Shown piece after piece: positions 18,674 to 28,924 of a stretch of 64,000 nucleotides of DNA. The first letter of the stretch is position 1; each line of letters starts with the position of its first letter. The notes below the pieces were generated by a model. The model searched no databases, was not told the DNA's origin, and worked only from the letters and a program-made list of their open reading frames with translations. A program made the position numbers and the translations under genes. This DNA is from Acinetobacter sp. LoGeW2-3 (GTDB lineage Bacteria > Pseudomonadota > Gammaproteobacteria > Pseudomonadales > Moraxellaceae): the NCBI RefSeq assembly GCF_002688565.1, contig NZ_CP024011.1:1178001-1242000 (forward strand), in the 5' to 3' direction.

Positions 18674-19738
18674 ATGGTGATGAATATATTGGTAACTGGT
18701 GGAGCCGGTTTTATTGGGTCTGCCGTCATTCGGTATCTCATTAACGAGACTGAACATCATGTATTAAATGTTGATAAGTTAACTTATGCAGGTAACCTTG
18801 AGTCACTCATTTCTGTATCGGATCATGCCCGTTATCACTTTGTGCAAGCTGACATTTGTGATCATGCATCTTTAACTCGATTATTTTCGGAATTTCAGCC
18901 AGATGTGGTCATGCATCTGGCCGCAGAGTCTCATGTAGACCGTTCAATTGATAGTCCGGCAGAATTTATCCATACCAATATTGTAGGAACTTACACGCTA
19001 TTAGAAGTGAGCCGAAAATATTGGCAGAATCTGTCCAAAATTGAAAAGTCTAGTTTCAAATTCCACCATATTTCAACAGATGAAGTATATGGAGACTTAG
19101 ACGGGATAACAGACTTATTTACTGAAACTACGCCTTATTTACCAAGTTCACCATATTCAGCGAGTAAGGCTAGCTCGGATCATTTAGTTCGGGCTTGGCA
19201 TAGAACTTATGGTTTGCCGGTCGTAGTTACCAACTGTTCAAATAATTATGGTCCTTATCATTTTCCTGAGAAATTGATTCCTTTAATGATCTTAAATGCC
19301 CTGGATGGAAAACCATTACCGGTTTATGGCAATGGTCGGCAGATTCGAGATTGGCTTTTTGTAGAGGATCATGCCTGTGCTTTATATCGGGTTGCTACCG
19401 AAGGCCTGGTTGGGGAAACCTACAACATCGGGGGACATAATGAAAAACAGAATATCGATGTGGTTAAAACAATTTGTAAAATTTTAGATGAACTCAAACC
19501 ACGATTAAATGGGCAAACTTATGAAAGCCTTATTACCTTTGTTAATGATCGGCCTGGGCATGATTTACGCTATGCCATTGATGCCTCAAAAATCGAGCGC
19601 GAATTAGGATGGAAGCCGCAAGAGTCTTTTGAAACGGGTCTCCGTAAAACGGTGGAATGGTATCTGAATAATCTGGAATGGTGTCATCGTGTTCAGGATG
19701 GTTCTTATCAGCGTGAAAGTTTAGGGGAGGCAGTATAA
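18674..19738 (+). CDS. rmlB: dTDP-glucose 4,6-dehydratase
   Basis: RmlB converts dTDP-glucose to dTDP-4-keto-6-deoxyglucose. The 354-residue short-chain dehydrogenase has the NAD loop GGAGFIGS (about residues 9-16), the dehydratase signature STDEVYGDL with catalytic Asp/Glu, and the YSASK catalytic Tyr-Lys pair. It heads plus-strand module A; rmlC and rmlD are absent, so the product goes to FdtA/FdtB rather than to rhamnose. A second Met lies two codons in. The stop overlaps the next start (TAATG). The downstream genes are far more AT-rich than the flanking core genes. Confidence 0.96.
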   Translation: MVMNILVTGGAGFIGSAVIRYLINETEHHVLNVDKLTYAGNLESLISVSDHARYHFVQADICDHASLTRLFSEFQPDVVMHLAAESHVDRSIDSPAEFIHTNIVGTYTLLEVSRKYWQNLSKIEKSSFKFHHISTDEVYGDLDGITDLFTETTPYLPSSPYSASKASSDHLVRAWHRTYGLPVVVTNCSNNYGPYHFPEKLIPLMILNALDGKPLPVYGNGRQIRDWLFVEDHACALYRVATEGLVGETYNIGGHNEKQNIDVVKTICKILDELKPRLNGQTYESLITFVNDRPGHDLRYAIDASKIERELGWKPQESFETGLRKTVEWYLNNLEWCHRVQDGSYQRESLGEAV

Positions 19739-20613
19739 TGTCAATATCAACAAAAGGGATTATCTTAGCGGGCGGTTCAGGTACACGTTTGCATCCTATT
19801 ACCAAAGGAATCTCAAAACAGTTGCTTCCAATTTATGACAAACCGATGGTTTATTACCCATTATCTGTATTGATGTTGGCCGGTATTCGTGAAGTTCTTG
19901 TAATTAGTACCCCAGAGGATATTGAGGGGTTTAAGCGTTTATTAGGAGATGGTTCTCAATTTGGCATAGAATTAAGTTATACGATTCAGCCTCGTCCCGA
20001 TGGTTTAGCACAAGCATTTATTTTGGGTGAAGAATTTATTGGCCAAAGCAATGTTTGTTTGGTTCTTGGTGATAATATTTTTTATGGACCAGGTTTAACA
20101 CCTATGTTACGTCAAGCTGCGGCACGTCAAAAAGGTGCAACTATATTTGGCTATCAGGTTAAAGACCCGGAACGATTTGGCGTGGTAGAATTTGATGAGC
20201 AAAAACGTGCTGTCTCCTTAGAAGAAAAACCTAAACAGCCAAAATCAAATTTTGCTGTGACAGGTCTCTATTTCTACGATAATGAGGTCATTGAAATTGC
20301 CAAGCAGGTAAAGCCATCTGAACGAGGTGAGTTAGAAATTACTACAATAAACCAGACGTATTTGGAACGTGGTGATTTAAATGTTGAATTGCTTGAGCGT
20401 GGTTTTGCATGGTTAGATACGGGTACCCAAGGGAGTCTACTTGAAGCAGCTCAGTTTGTGGAAACGCTTGAAAAACGTCAAGGCTATAAAGTTGCCTGCC
20501 TAGAGGAAATTGGATTGAAAAATGGCTGGTTGAGCAAAGAGCAGGTTTTAGCGATTGGTCAAACGATGAATAAAAATGGATATGGTCAATATTTGATTTC
20601 TTTGGCGGGTTAA
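19738..20613 (+). CDS. rmlA: Glucose-1-phosphate thymidylyltransferase
   Basis: RmlA makes dTDP-glucose from glucose-1-phosphate and dTTP. The 291-residue protein shows the nucleotidyltransferase signature [11 protein letters not shown] with the [11 protein letters not shown] segment near residues 25-35, the metal-binding LGDNIFYG and the EEKPKQPKS lysine. It is translationally coupled to rmlB by a one-base overlap and is 5 bases from fdtA. Together rmlB and rmlA supply the intermediate for the 3-amino sugar made by the next two genes. Confidence 0.96.
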   Translation: MSISTKGIILAGGSGTRLHPITKGISKQLLPIYDKPMVYYPLSVLMLAGIREVLVISTPEDIEGFKRLLGDGSQFGIELSYTIQPRPDGLAQAFILGEEFIGQSNVCLVLGDNIFYGPGLTPMLRQAAARQKGATIFGYQVKDPERFGVVEFDEQKRAVSLEEKPKQPKSNFAVTGLYFYDNEVIEIAKQVKPSERGELEITTINQTYLERGDLNVELLERGFAWLDTGTQGSLLEAAQFVETLEKRQGYKVACLEEIGLKNGWLSKEQVLAIGQTMNKNGYGQYLISLAG

Positions 20614-20618
20614 TAATT

Positions 20619-21035
20619 ATGAGTCTGATCGAATGGATTGAACTACCAAACTTAGGGGATCATCGGGGGAGTTTAGTTGTCGCTGAAGCAAATAGAAATA
20701 TCCCTTTTAGTATACAGAGACTCTACTATATTTTTGGTACTCAGCCTAGTGTTCCGCGTGGATTTCATGCCCATAAAGAGCTTCAGCAAATTGCTTTTGG
20801 TATTCAAGGTAGCTGTAAAATGTTGATGGATAATGGCAGAGAAAAGCAAGAAGTCTTAATTGGTCAATCTAATAGAGGATTATTAATCCCGCCAATGGTT
20901 TGGCATGAAATGCATGATTTTTCAGAAGATTGTATATTATTGGTATTGGCGAGCAACTATTATGACGAAAATGATTATATTCGAAATTATGACCAGTTTT
21001 TGAAAGAAGTAAATCAGTCAGTTAAGCATACTTGA
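20619..21035 (+). CDS. fdtA: dTDP-4-keto-6-deoxyglucose 3,4-ketoisomerase (FdtA/QdtA-like)
   Basis: A 138-residue cupin of the WxcM/FdtA type. It moves the keto group of dTDP-4-keto-6-deoxyglucose to C3. The catalytic histidines are visible in PRGFHAHKELQQ (about residues 45-56), followed by the cupin core GSCKMLMDNG and the closing PPMVWHEMHDF. FdtA (galacto product, leading to Fuc3N) and QdtA (gluco product, leading to Qui3N) are close relatives and cannot be told apart here. It precedes a PLP aminotransferase, as expected. An acetyltransferase gene (fdtC/qdtC) that often accompanies the pair is missing. Confidence 0.85.
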   Translation: MSLIEWIELPNLGDHRGSLVVAEANRNIPFSIQRLYYIFGTQPSVPRGFHAHKELQQIAFGIQGSCKMLMDNGREKQEVLIGQSNRGLLIPPMVWHEMHDFSEDCILLVLASNYYDENDYIRNYDQFLKEVNQSVKHT

Positions 21036-21261
21036 TAAGACTTCTAAAGATATAAAATACAAATGGTTATGAGAGGTTTGTATTTATTGAAGAATAAATT
21101 CTAAACAATAATTAAAATATTATGAATAAAGAAAAAATAATTTTTATATATCAAAAAAGATCACAGTAGTGCATTAAATCTAGGTTTAACCATTTAAAAA
21201 ATAAGACCTTAATTTGGAACTATAGCCTTTAACTGAATAATTTTATATGAGATGAATAAAA

Positions 21262-22374
21262 ATGATTCCATTTCTCGACCTTAAAGCTATCAATGCTCAA
21301 TATCGTGACGAACTTGTCGCAGCATGTACACGTGTAATAGATTCTGGTTGGTATATAGGTGGTAAAGAGCTGGAAAAATTTGAACAGCATTTTGCAGCTT
21401 ACTGTGAAACTCAATATGCGATCGGTGTTGCCAATGGATTAGATGCACTTATTCTGACCTTGCGTGCATGGAAAGAGCTAGGAAAATTGCAAGAGGGAGA
21501 TGAAGTCATTGTCCCTTCAAATACCTATATTGCGAGTATTTTAGCGATCACGCAGAATAATTTAAAACCAGTATTGGTTGAACCGGATAGGGCAACATTT
21601 AATATCAATCCTCAAAAAATAGAAGAAGCTATTACAACCAGAACTAGAGTAATTTTACCTGTCCATTTATATGGACAGCTTGCTGCAATGCCAGAAATTA
21701 TAGCTATTGCTAAGAAATATAATTTATTAGTCTTAGAAGATTCAGCACAGGCACATGGTGCAGAAATTAAAAGTATAAAAGCAGGAAATTGGGGGGATGC
21801 TTCAGGCTTTAGTTTTTATCCAGGTAAAAATTTGGGTGCATTGGGTGATGCGGGTGCGATTACTACCAATGATTCAGAGTTGGCAAATATGCTTAAGGCA
21901 ATACGGAACTATGGCTCACATGAAAAATATAAAAACCTGGTGCTTGGTGTAAATAGTCGCCTTGACGAAATTCAGGCTGCTATATTAAATGTAAAATTGA
22001 AGTATTTAGATCAAGAGACTCAATATCGACGTCAAATTGCTGATCTATATTTAAAAGAAATCCAAAACCCACTAATCGAGCTTCCATTAAGTAAAGACCC
22101 TCAAACCTATACTCAACATGTTTGGCATTTGTTTGTAATACAAACTAGGCATCGTGAAAAACTGCAAAAATATTTAACAGAGCATGAGGTACAAACATTA
22201 ATTCATTATCCGATTCCTCCCCATAAGCAACCAGCATATGAGGAATGGAATGATTTGAATTTACCAATCTCGGAACAAATTCATGCAGAAGTATTGAGTT
22301 TACCAATAGGACCAACTTTATCAATCAATCAAGCAAGAAAAGTTGCTCAATTATGTAATGGATTTCAAATATAA
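21262..22374 (+). CDS. fdtB: dTDP-3-amino-3,6-dideoxyhexose aminotransferase (FdtB/QdtB-like)
   Basis: A 370-residue DegT/DnrJ/EryC1-type PLP aminotransferase. It would convert the 3-keto sugar from FdtA to dTDP-3-amino-3,6-dideoxyhexose. Features include the N-terminal [15 protein letters not shown], the ribose/PLP loop [12 protein letters not shown], the Asp in [12 protein letters not shown] and the PLP lysine in [12 protein letters not shown]. It starts 226 bases after fdtA, an unusual gap in a tightly packed operon, and ends directly at the wzx start codon with no spacing. Fuc3N versus Qui3N specificity is undecided. Confidence 0.88.
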   Translation: MIPFLDLKAINAQYRDELVAACTRVIDSGWYIGGKELEKFEQHFAAYCETQYAIGVANGLDALILTLRAWKELGKLQEGDEVIVPSNTYIASILAITQNNLKPVLVEPDRATFNINPQKIEEAITTRTRVILPVHLYGQLAAMPEIIAIAKKYNLLVLEDSAQAHGAEIKSIKAGNWGDASGFSFYPGKNLGALGDAGAITTNDSELANMLKAIRNYGSHEKYKNLVLGVNSRLDEIQAAILNVKLKYLDQETQYRRQIADLYLKEIQNPLIELPLSKDPQTYTQHVWHLFVIQTRHREKLQKYLTEHEVQTLIHYPIPPHKQPAYEEWNDLNLPISEQIHAEVLSLPIGPTLSINQARKVAQLCNGFQI

Positions 22375-23625
22375 ATGAACTTGCTAAAAACAAGTGTACT
22401 GAATGGCATAGCTGCTATGGTTAAAATTGCTGCTATGTTCATTTTGAATAAAATTCTGGCTATCTATGTCGGTCCTGCGGGTTATGCGGCAATCAGCCAA
22501 TTTCAGAATTTTATTCAAATGGTCATTACTTTTGCTGGCAATGCTATTAATACAGGGGTTGTTAAATATACCTCTGAATATCATGCTGATGAACAAAAGC
22601 AAAGAGAACTTTGGCAAACAGCAGGAAGTATAGTATTAGTTTGTAGCCTAATTTTAATGATAATTATAATTATATTTCAAAAACCAATTATAATTTATTT
22701 ATTTAAAACAACTGAGTACCAAATAATATTAGTATGGTTTGCTGTATTTTTAATTTTCTTTAGTTTGAATGCATTATTGCTAGCTATTTTAAACGGTAAA
22801 CAGGATATCCCTAAGCTTGTAGCGGCAAACATTTTTGGTAGTATATTTTCATTAGTGGTAACTTCTTTATTGGCGATAAAGTTTGGATTAAAAGGTGCAT
22901 TGATTGCACTCTCTATTTATCAGTCTTTGAATTTAGTGATCACAATTACACTATGTTATCGAACGAGTTGGTTCAAATTAAATTATAGTTTTGGAAAAAT
23001 TAATAATGAAGTTGCAAAAAAATTAAGTGTATTTGCTTTAATGGCATTAGCTAGTGTCTTCTTTGAGAATATGTCTCAAATTTGGTTAAGAAAAATTATC
23101 ATTTCCGAATTTGGGATAAATTACGCTGGTTATTGGGATGCTATGACTAAGTTAAGCAATGGTTATCTTATGTTGGTAGGTTCTGTTTTAAGTGTTTACT
23201 ATCTTCCAAAATTGTCGCAATTGCAGACATATACAGAGATAAAAAAAGAAGTCAATTATGGATATAAATGGATACTACCAATAGCGATGATAAGTTGTTT
23301 AACAATTTTTGTCATTAAAGAATGGGTCATTCAATTATTATTTACAGACCAGTTTTTACCTATGCTGGAATTACTTTCATGGCAATTAATAGGAGATGTG
23401 ATAAAGATTGGAGGATGGATCATAGGTTTTCTAATGTTAAGTCAGGCAATGACGAAAATTTTTATTGGAACAGAAGTCTTTTTTGCTTTAAGTATTATTC
23501 CTTTAACTATAATTTTTATAGAGGTATGGGGATATAAAGGTATTGCGATAGCATTTGCGACAAACTGCTTATTGTACTGGACAATATGTAGTTACTTAGC
23601 TTTCAGAAAATTAAAAGATAAATGA
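22375..23625 (+). CDS. wzx: Wzx flippase, WzxE/O-antigen translocase-like (module A)
   Basis: A 416-residue polytopic membrane protein with about 12 helices. It resembles the WzxE-type translocase group, with N-terminal KTSVLNGIAAMVKIAAMFILNKILA and YVGPAGYA. It should flip undecaprenyl-diphosphate-linked repeat units across the inner membrane. It begins at the base after the fdtB stop codon, so translation is coupled. This is one of two Wzx proteins in the locus; the other, at 33016, is clearly different in sequence. A+T content is high, as in all of module A. Confidence 0.9.
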   Translation: MNLLKTSVLNGIAAMVKIAAMFILNKILAIYVGPAGYAAISQFQNFIQMVITFAGNAINTGVVKYTSEYHADEQKQRELWQTAGSIVLVCSLILMIIIIIFQKPIIIYLFKTTEYQIILVWFAVFLIFFSLNALLLAILNGKQDIPKLVAANIFGSIFSLVVTSLLAIKFGLKGALIALSIYQSLNLVITITLCYRTSWFKLNYSFGKINNEVAKKLSVFALMALASVFFENMSQIWLRKIIISEFGINYAGYWDAMTKLSNGYLMLVGSVLSVYYLPKLSQLQTYTEIKKEVNYGYKWILPIAMISCLTIFVIKEWVIQLLFTDQFLPMLELLSWQLIGDVIKIGGWIIGFLMLSQAMTKIFIGTEVFFALSIIPLTIIFIEVWGYKGIAIAFATNCLLYWTICSYLAFRKLKDK

Positions 23626-23758
23626 TCTAGTTAATTTATAAAAGAAAAAATTAGAAACACTTTAAAATGGTAAATAGAAAAAATTTATTTATAATTTAAA
23701 GAAATAATAAAATTGTATTTTTTGTAAAATTTAAAATAATAAATGAGGAACTATTAAA

Positions 23759-24640
23759 ATGAATGATCCTTTAGTTTCAGTAATTATACCTTGCTATAAT
23801 CATGAAAAATTTATACAGGATAGTATTCAAAGTGTAATTGACCAAAATTATGAAAATATTGAATTAATTGTGATTGATGATGGGTCTAAAGATTCATCAG
23901 TAGAAAAAATAAAAGAAATGGTTGGACTGTGTGAAAAAAGATTTACCAGATTTGAATTTAGATACCGATCTAATAAAGGATTAAGCCCAACTTTAAATGA
24001 AGCTATAGAATGGTGTAAAGGGGAGTTTGTTTCTGTTCATGATTCTGATGATGTATTGTTAGCACATAAGACTAAACTACAAGTTGCTTTTTTAAAGCAG
24101 AATAAAAAATGTGTGGCAGTCTTTGGTGGAGAAACACTTATTGATGAGAATTCTAATTTTATAAAAAATAGAATTAAAAAAGAAAATAAGTATACTTTTG
24201 ATCAAATTCTTATGTTGGAACATGATTTACCCTGTTCTAGTCAATTAATTCGACTGGAAATATTAAGAAAAGTAGGAGGGTATAAAGATGAAGTAAAAAT
24301 TGAAGACTGGTATATGTGGCTGCGTTTAGCGCAAGAAGGTGAAATATGTTATATCCCAGATATTCTTATTAAATATAGATTGCACTCAAATAATACACAT
24401 AAAAGAACTTCTTTTATGCATGATTCAAGAATGATGATTCTAAATGATTATAAAGACCATATCTTATTTGATAAAGCTAAAAAAAGAATTCTATGGTTAA
24501 ATGCATGTGAAGTAGGAAGACTATCAAAAAAGGAATCATTAAAAAATATGTTTAAAATTTTAAAAGAATATCCTTCTGAAATTTTAAAATATGATTTTTT
24601 CAGGTTCTTTTATTGGTTTTTTATTAGGGAAAATCATTAA
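23759..24640 (+). CDS. Family 2 glycosyltransferase
   Basis: A 293-residue GT-A glycosyltransferase, probably cytoplasmic and membrane-associated. It has the GT2 opening VSVIIPCYNHEKFIQDSIQSV, the nucleotide-binding Asp in LIVIDDGSKDSS and the DxD-like HDSDD near residue 95, followed by a region with EDWYMWLRLAQEG. It adds one sugar to the module A repeat unit; donor and linkage are unknown. Codons are very A/T-rich. It follows wzx after 133 bases and precedes the polymerase. Confidence 0.88.
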   Translation: MNDPLVSVIIPCYNHEKFIQDSIQSVIDQNYENIELIVIDDGSKDSSVEKIKEMVGLCEKRFTRFEFRYRSNKGLSPTLNEAIEWCKGEFVSVHDSDDVLLAHKTKLQVAFLKQNKKCVAVFGGETLIDENSNFIKNRIKKENKYTFDQILMLEHDLPCSSQLIRLEILRKVGGYKDEVKIEDWYMWLRLAQEGEICYIPDILIKYRLHSNNTHKRTSFMHDSRMMILNDYKDHILFDKAKKRILWLNACEVGRLSKKESLKNMFKILKEYPSEILKYDFFRFFYWFFIRENH

Positions 24641-24742
24641 CATGAATTTAAATAATACAATTAAATATAATTAGAATACTTTTATATATTAAATATTTGG
24701 TTATTCATTTTTTTATGTGGATAGCTTTGGGAGTAGTGAGTA

Positions 24743-25882
24743 ATGATTATTTTAAATGAGAATAATTTAAAAAATAATATTGTTTTTTTAAATGATACCG
24801 ATTTAAAAGATAAAATAGTCATATATTTTACTCTGCTTTCATTTTTTTTATCTCAATTCTACTTTTGGTCAAGTGGAGTTCCACAATTTAGTCACCTTTT
24901 TATCTTGGTGGCTATATTTTTATGTTTTAGTCATAATACAAAAATAACAGTTGACTACTCAAGTATAGTTTTATTCTTTGTTTCATATACAATTTGCGTA
25001 AATTTTATATGGTATTTGATCGTTCTTGATTCTAGTTATCTCCTCTCTACACTCTACTGGATATTTAACCTGTTATTCTTTTTATTGCTCACTAATATAA
25101 ATTCTTCTCAAATTAATTTTTTTTATGGAAAAATTTTATTTCTGATTCCTTTTTCCTATTTAGTAGAAATTACAATTTGGGCGAGTGGATTAGGACGTTA
25201 TAATTTTGAACCACGTTATAACGGAATTTTTAATGATCCCAATCAGATGGCTTTTTGGGTTTTAAGTACCTGTGCAATTTTCTTATATATTTCTCAAAGT
25301 AATTTTAAAAAAATAATAGTCTATTTTTTAGCTTTATTCCTAATCTTATTAACCATGTCAAGATCTGCTTCAATTGGATTTCTCATGCTAACGTTAGGAT
25401 TTATATTCAGTCAAAAAGGGGATCTGAATAAAAGAATATTTGTCTTTTTCGGGATATTAGCCATAGTTAGTATATTAAGTTACTTTTTATATAATATAGG
25501 GGCATTTGATAGCATTGTCCTGCGTTTTATGGAAGGTATAGATCAAAAGGATAGCCAGGCAGAGGGACGCGGGCTTTTTAACTTTCTCGACTATCCTCAA
25601 TATTTAATTTTTGGTGCGGGTCAAGGTGCACACTGGTTATATAACCCTCAAGGCAATGAAATCCATTCAACCTGGTTAGGTATCCTGTTTTATTATGGCC
25701 TAATTGGCTTCTCATTATTTTTATTATTTTTATATCAGATATTTAAAAAATTATCTTTCTCAAACAAGTTGATATTCTTGGGACCAATGTTGTACGGATT
25801 TACAACCTATAGTGCAAGAACGCTTATTTTCTGGTTTTTATTGGCAGCTTTTGTCCTATTTTCAAATAATAAGGAAGAATAA
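24743..25882 (+). CDS. wzy: Polysaccharide repeat-unit polymerase Wzy
   Basis: A 379-residue, very hydrophobic protein with about 10-11 membrane helices. A long periplasmic loop near the C-terminal third contains GRGLFNFLDYPQYL and IHSTWLGILFYYGLIGF, the pattern seen in the Wzy/WaaL (O-antigen ligase) superfamily; YNGIFNDPNQMAFW is another typical loop. It would join lipid-linked repeat units in the periplasm. It is the only recognisable polymerase in the window although there are two flippases and two initiating transferases. The call rests on topology and weak motifs. Confidence 0.85.
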   Translation: MIILNENNLKNNIVFLNDTDLKDKIVIYFTLLSFFLSQFYFWSSGVPQFSHLFILVAIFLCFSHNTKITVDYSSIVLFFVSYTICVNFIWYLIVLDSSYLLSTLYWIFNLLFFLLLTNINSSQINFFYGKILFLIPFSYLVEITIWASGLGRYNFEPRYNGIFNDPNQMAFWVLSTCAIFLYISQSNFKKIIVYFLALFLILLTMSRSASIGFLMLTLGFIFSQKGDLNKRIFVFFGILAIVSILSYFLYNIGAFDSIVLRFMEGIDQKDSQAEGRGLFNFLDYPQYLIFGAGQGAHWLYNPQGNEIHSTWLGILFYYGLIGFSLFLLFLYQIFKKLSFSNKLIFLGPMLYGFTTYSARTLIFWFLLAAFVLFSNNKEE

Positions 25883-25884
25883 AC

Positions 25885-26754
25885 ATGTATATTACAATAG
25901 GAATTCCATTTTTTAATGCTGAAAAATATTTAGAAGATGCGATTAAATCGGTATTAGCTCAAACTTTTCAAAGTTGGGAGTTAATCCTAGTAGATGATGG
26001 ATCAACAGATCAATCTTTAGAAATTGCTCGTTCATTTAATGATCCTCGGATTCGTATTATTGCAGATGGACAAAATAGAAGATTACCCTACCGCCTAAAT
26101 CAGATTATCAATGAAGCAAAGTATGACTTTATTGCACGTATGGATGCTGATGATTTAATGGCAGTGGATCGGTTGGAAAAACAGATTAAAGTCTTAAATG
26201 AAAATTCAGATATTGATTTAGTTATGACCAGTCTATTTTCAATAGGAGAGAAAAATGAAATTTTAGGGAAGAGAATTTATTCTAATCATCAAATGCAACC
26301 TAAAGAAATTTTGCAAGGCGTTACTAATATACTTCATCCTTCATTACTCGCACGAAAGGAATGGTGTAAAAGGAATCCATATCAAGTTGATAACTGTCTA
26401 GCAGAAGATTATGAATTATGGCTTTCTGCAGCCATCAAAAATGACTTTAACTATGCTGTATTACAGGAACCTTTATATTTTTATAGAGAAGTTGAAAACG
26501 TAAAAAAAGAAAAGATGATCCGTGGTTATAATTCCCAGATTGAAGTCATAAAAAAATATTATGATAAGATTATTTCTGATTTTGAAAAAAATAAAATTAT
26601 TTTAAAATTTGAAATAAAAAAAATTATTGTAAAAGTACTGAATATTTTTAATTTAATGCAGATATTACATCAGCGAAGAATTACATCAGTTTCTAACTAC
26701 GATAAAAATTTTTATGCTACCCAATTAGAACTTATAGAGCGTATAAAGCCATGA
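25885..26754 (+). CDS. Family 2 glycosyltransferase
   Basis: A 289-residue GT2 enzyme with opening ITIGIPFFNAEKYLEDAIKSV, nucleotide-binding ILVDDGSTDQS, the DxD-type motif in ARMDADDLM (about residue 93) and EDYELWLSAA in the acceptor region. The C-terminus is lysine- and isoleucine-rich. It starts 2 bases after wzy and overlaps the next glycosyltransferase by 4 bases (ATGA), so it is co-translated. Donor and acceptor are unknown; it probably assembles the module A repeat unit. Confidence 0.9.
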   Translation: MYITIGIPFFNAEKYLEDAIKSVLAQTFQSWELILVDDGSTDQSLEIARSFNDPRIRIIADGQNRRLPYRLNQIINEAKYDFIARMDADDLMAVDRLEKQIKVLNENSDIDLVMTSLFSIGEKNEILGKRIYSNHQMQPKEILQGVTNILHPSLLARKEWCKRNPYQVDNCLAEDYELWLSAAIKNDFNYAVLQEPLYFYREVENVKKEKMIRGYNSQIEVIKKYYDKIISDFEKNKIILKFEIKKIIVKVLNIFNLMQILHQRRITSVSNYDKNFYATQLELIERIKP

Positions 26755-27905
26755 CTTCTAAAAAAATTATTATTATTGGAACGACAGCATCTAATCTTTA
26801 TGGTTTTCGCAAAGATTTTATATTGTCTTGTTTAGCACGAAATTATGATGTTTATGCATTTGTATCAGAATATACAGATGAGTGGTTGACGAAAATAAAA
26901 AGCTTAGGTGCTACTCCTATAACTTATCAACTTAGTCGAGGTGGGTTAAATCCATTTGCTGATCTACAATCAATATTTCAACTCCTACAAAAGATAAAAC
27001 AAATACAGCCTGATATAGTATTTCCATATTCAACTAAACCAGTGATTTATGCTACCTTGGCTGCTTACAAGGCAAAGGTTCCTTATATATATGGCATGAT
27101 TGAGGGCTTAGGTTCACCTTTTACCATACATAGACATGGTCAAAGCTTTAAAGCGAAGTTAATACGGTTTATACAGATATCTTTATATCGGCTATCATTT
27201 CCATATTTAGATAAAATTATCTTTTTAAATCATGATGATCCTAAAGATTTAGTACACCAGTATAATATTCCACATAAAAAAAATGCGATTGAAGTTCTAG
27301 GTCCGATCGGTCTTAATTTGCAGGATTATGCTTATACTAAATGGGAACATCAGAAAAATCTGTCTTTTATTTTTATAGCAAGACTAATCGCTGAGAAAGG
27401 AATATTTGAGTATTTAGAAGCTGCACGAATAGTAAAAGAACAGCATCCTGAAGTTGTATTTAAAATTATTGGTGGTTTAGATCTTGAAAACCCAACAGGT
27501 TTGAAACAAGCAAAACTAGAGCAATTAATAAAAACAGGTATTATAGAATATGATGGATTTGTTACGGATGTTAATCAACATATACGTAAGAGTGCAGTTT
27601 TTGTATTACCATCATATTATCGCGAAGGTGTTCCTCGCAGTACCCAAGAAGCAATGGCTATCGGTCGTCCAGTAATTACCACTGATGTCCCAGGTTGTAA
27701 GGAAACTGTGGTGGATGGTGTTACTGGGTTTCTGATTCCAAAATGGGATGTAGATGCTCTAATAAATAAAATGATTTATTTTGTAGATCATCCTGAACAA
27801 GTGAATAAGATGGGGTATCAAAGCTTTCTATATGCGAAAAAAAATTTTAATGCTGATATTATAAATCATCGACTATTAAAAATTTTAAAAATTAACCCGT
27901 CTTGA
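26751..27905 (+). CDS. Family 4 glycosyltransferase (GT-B)
   Basis: A 384-residue GT-B enzyme. The N-terminal domain carries GGLNPFADLQSIFQLLQK and STKPVIYATLAA. The C-terminal domain has LSFIFIARLIAEKGIFEYLEAA and the donor-binding PSYYREGVPRSTQEAMAIGRPVITTDVPG with the EX7E pattern. The last two genes of module A (this one and the initiating transferase) have the same types and order as 37636 and 38775 in module B. The enzyme probably adds the sugar next to the lipid-linked first residue. It ends at a 1-kb non-coding AT-rich stretch. Confidence 0.92.
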   Translation: MTSKKIIIIGTTASNLYGFRKDFILSCLARNYDVYAFVSEYTDEWLTKIKSLGATPITYQLSRGGLNPFADLQSIFQLLQKIKQIQPDIVFPYSTKPVIYATLAAYKAKVPYIYGMIEGLGSPFTIHRHGQSFKAKLIRFIQISLYRLSFPYLDKIIFLNHDDPKDLVHQYNIPHKKNAIEVLGPIGLNLQDYAYTKWEHQKNLSFIFIARLIAEKGIFEYLEAARIVKEQHPEVVFKIIGGLDLENPTGLKQAKLEQLIKTGIIEYDGFVTDVNQHIRKSAVFVLPSYYREGVPRSTQEAMAIGRPVITTDVPGCKETVVDGVTGFLIPKWDVDALINKMIYFVDHPEQVNKMGYQSFLYAKKNFNADIINHRLLKILKINPS

Positions 27906-28924
27906 GAATTGATTAGATAATATTTTTTCCTTATATAATAAGTAGTTATATTAATGTAATAGGAAATTTTGATTTTTTAGTTCTAGGTTGTTGTTCACAG
28001 AAATTAAATGTTATTTTAAACCAAGCTTTTTAGCTCGGATTGTAATAATATTTTAGACTGCTAAATATATGGCGTTCCTATATTATTAGATTTATTTTGA
28101 TTTTTATAATAAATATTATGATTATAGATAATATATTTTGATTAAAAAATATAAATATAAATATAAATTAAGTAATTTTTTTAATTCTAAAATCTAATAA
28201 ATTATTTGATAATTTTATGATTGTTGGCTGTTTTCTTATTCTAAAAGTCTAAGAAAAAATAAGCTAGGTATATAAAGAAATATTTTATTGTCAATTAAAT
28301 TTAAATACTTGAAATTAAATTGTAGAGGTCATTTTTCCATTTTTATAGTGTTTATGGAATTATATTTTTTAATTACTAATGTATTAATAATTTTAATAAA
28401 TTCCAAGTTTAGCTAAATATTATTAAAATTAACTTAACTAATACTATTAAGAATTATCAAGCTTTTAACCGGACTTGATTAGTAACTAAATTTACTAGAT
28501 TTTTATTGATTTACTTATTTGTAAAGAAGAAATATACACTGAAAACAGAAAATATTTATGATGTAAGTCACAAATTGCATTTTTAAATTACATTTTGTCA
28601 CATTTTTTTTAGTGTGAGAGTTGTCATAGTGTGGAAATATATTTCATTCAAATAAAAAAGTAAAATTCACTATTATTAATGGAGTTGTTATTAATTTTTT
28701 TTAAATTTGTTTTTTTTAAATTTATGATTTTATTGAGTAATTAATATTTTTTTAGTTCTAAATTAAATGAATTGTTATTAATATTGGTGATATTTTAAAT
28801 ATTGATAAAAAAATAGTAATCCATTATATATCATAAGTTAAAAATACTTACAAAAAAGATGCCTCTACTTTTTAAAAAATCCACTTGTTATGATTGCTGT
28901 ATAGACATACTGAGGTATCTATTC
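27906..28924. other. 1-kb non-coding AT-rich spacer
   Basis: This stretch of about 1,020 bp has no open frame of useful length on either strand and no recognised relic, and is extremely AT-rich. Its function is not apparent. It may carry a promoter for the isolated initiating-transferase gene. A GAGG ribosome-binding site (28912-28915) precedes that gene. I see no terminator hairpin with a convincing GC stem after the glycosyltransferase. Confidence 0.5.

Noticed and set aside
21057..21083. Possible hairpin ATACAAA / TTTGTAT after fdtA
   Set aside because: The 7-bp AT-only stem with a 13-base loop is too weak to call a terminator in this AT-rich DNA.
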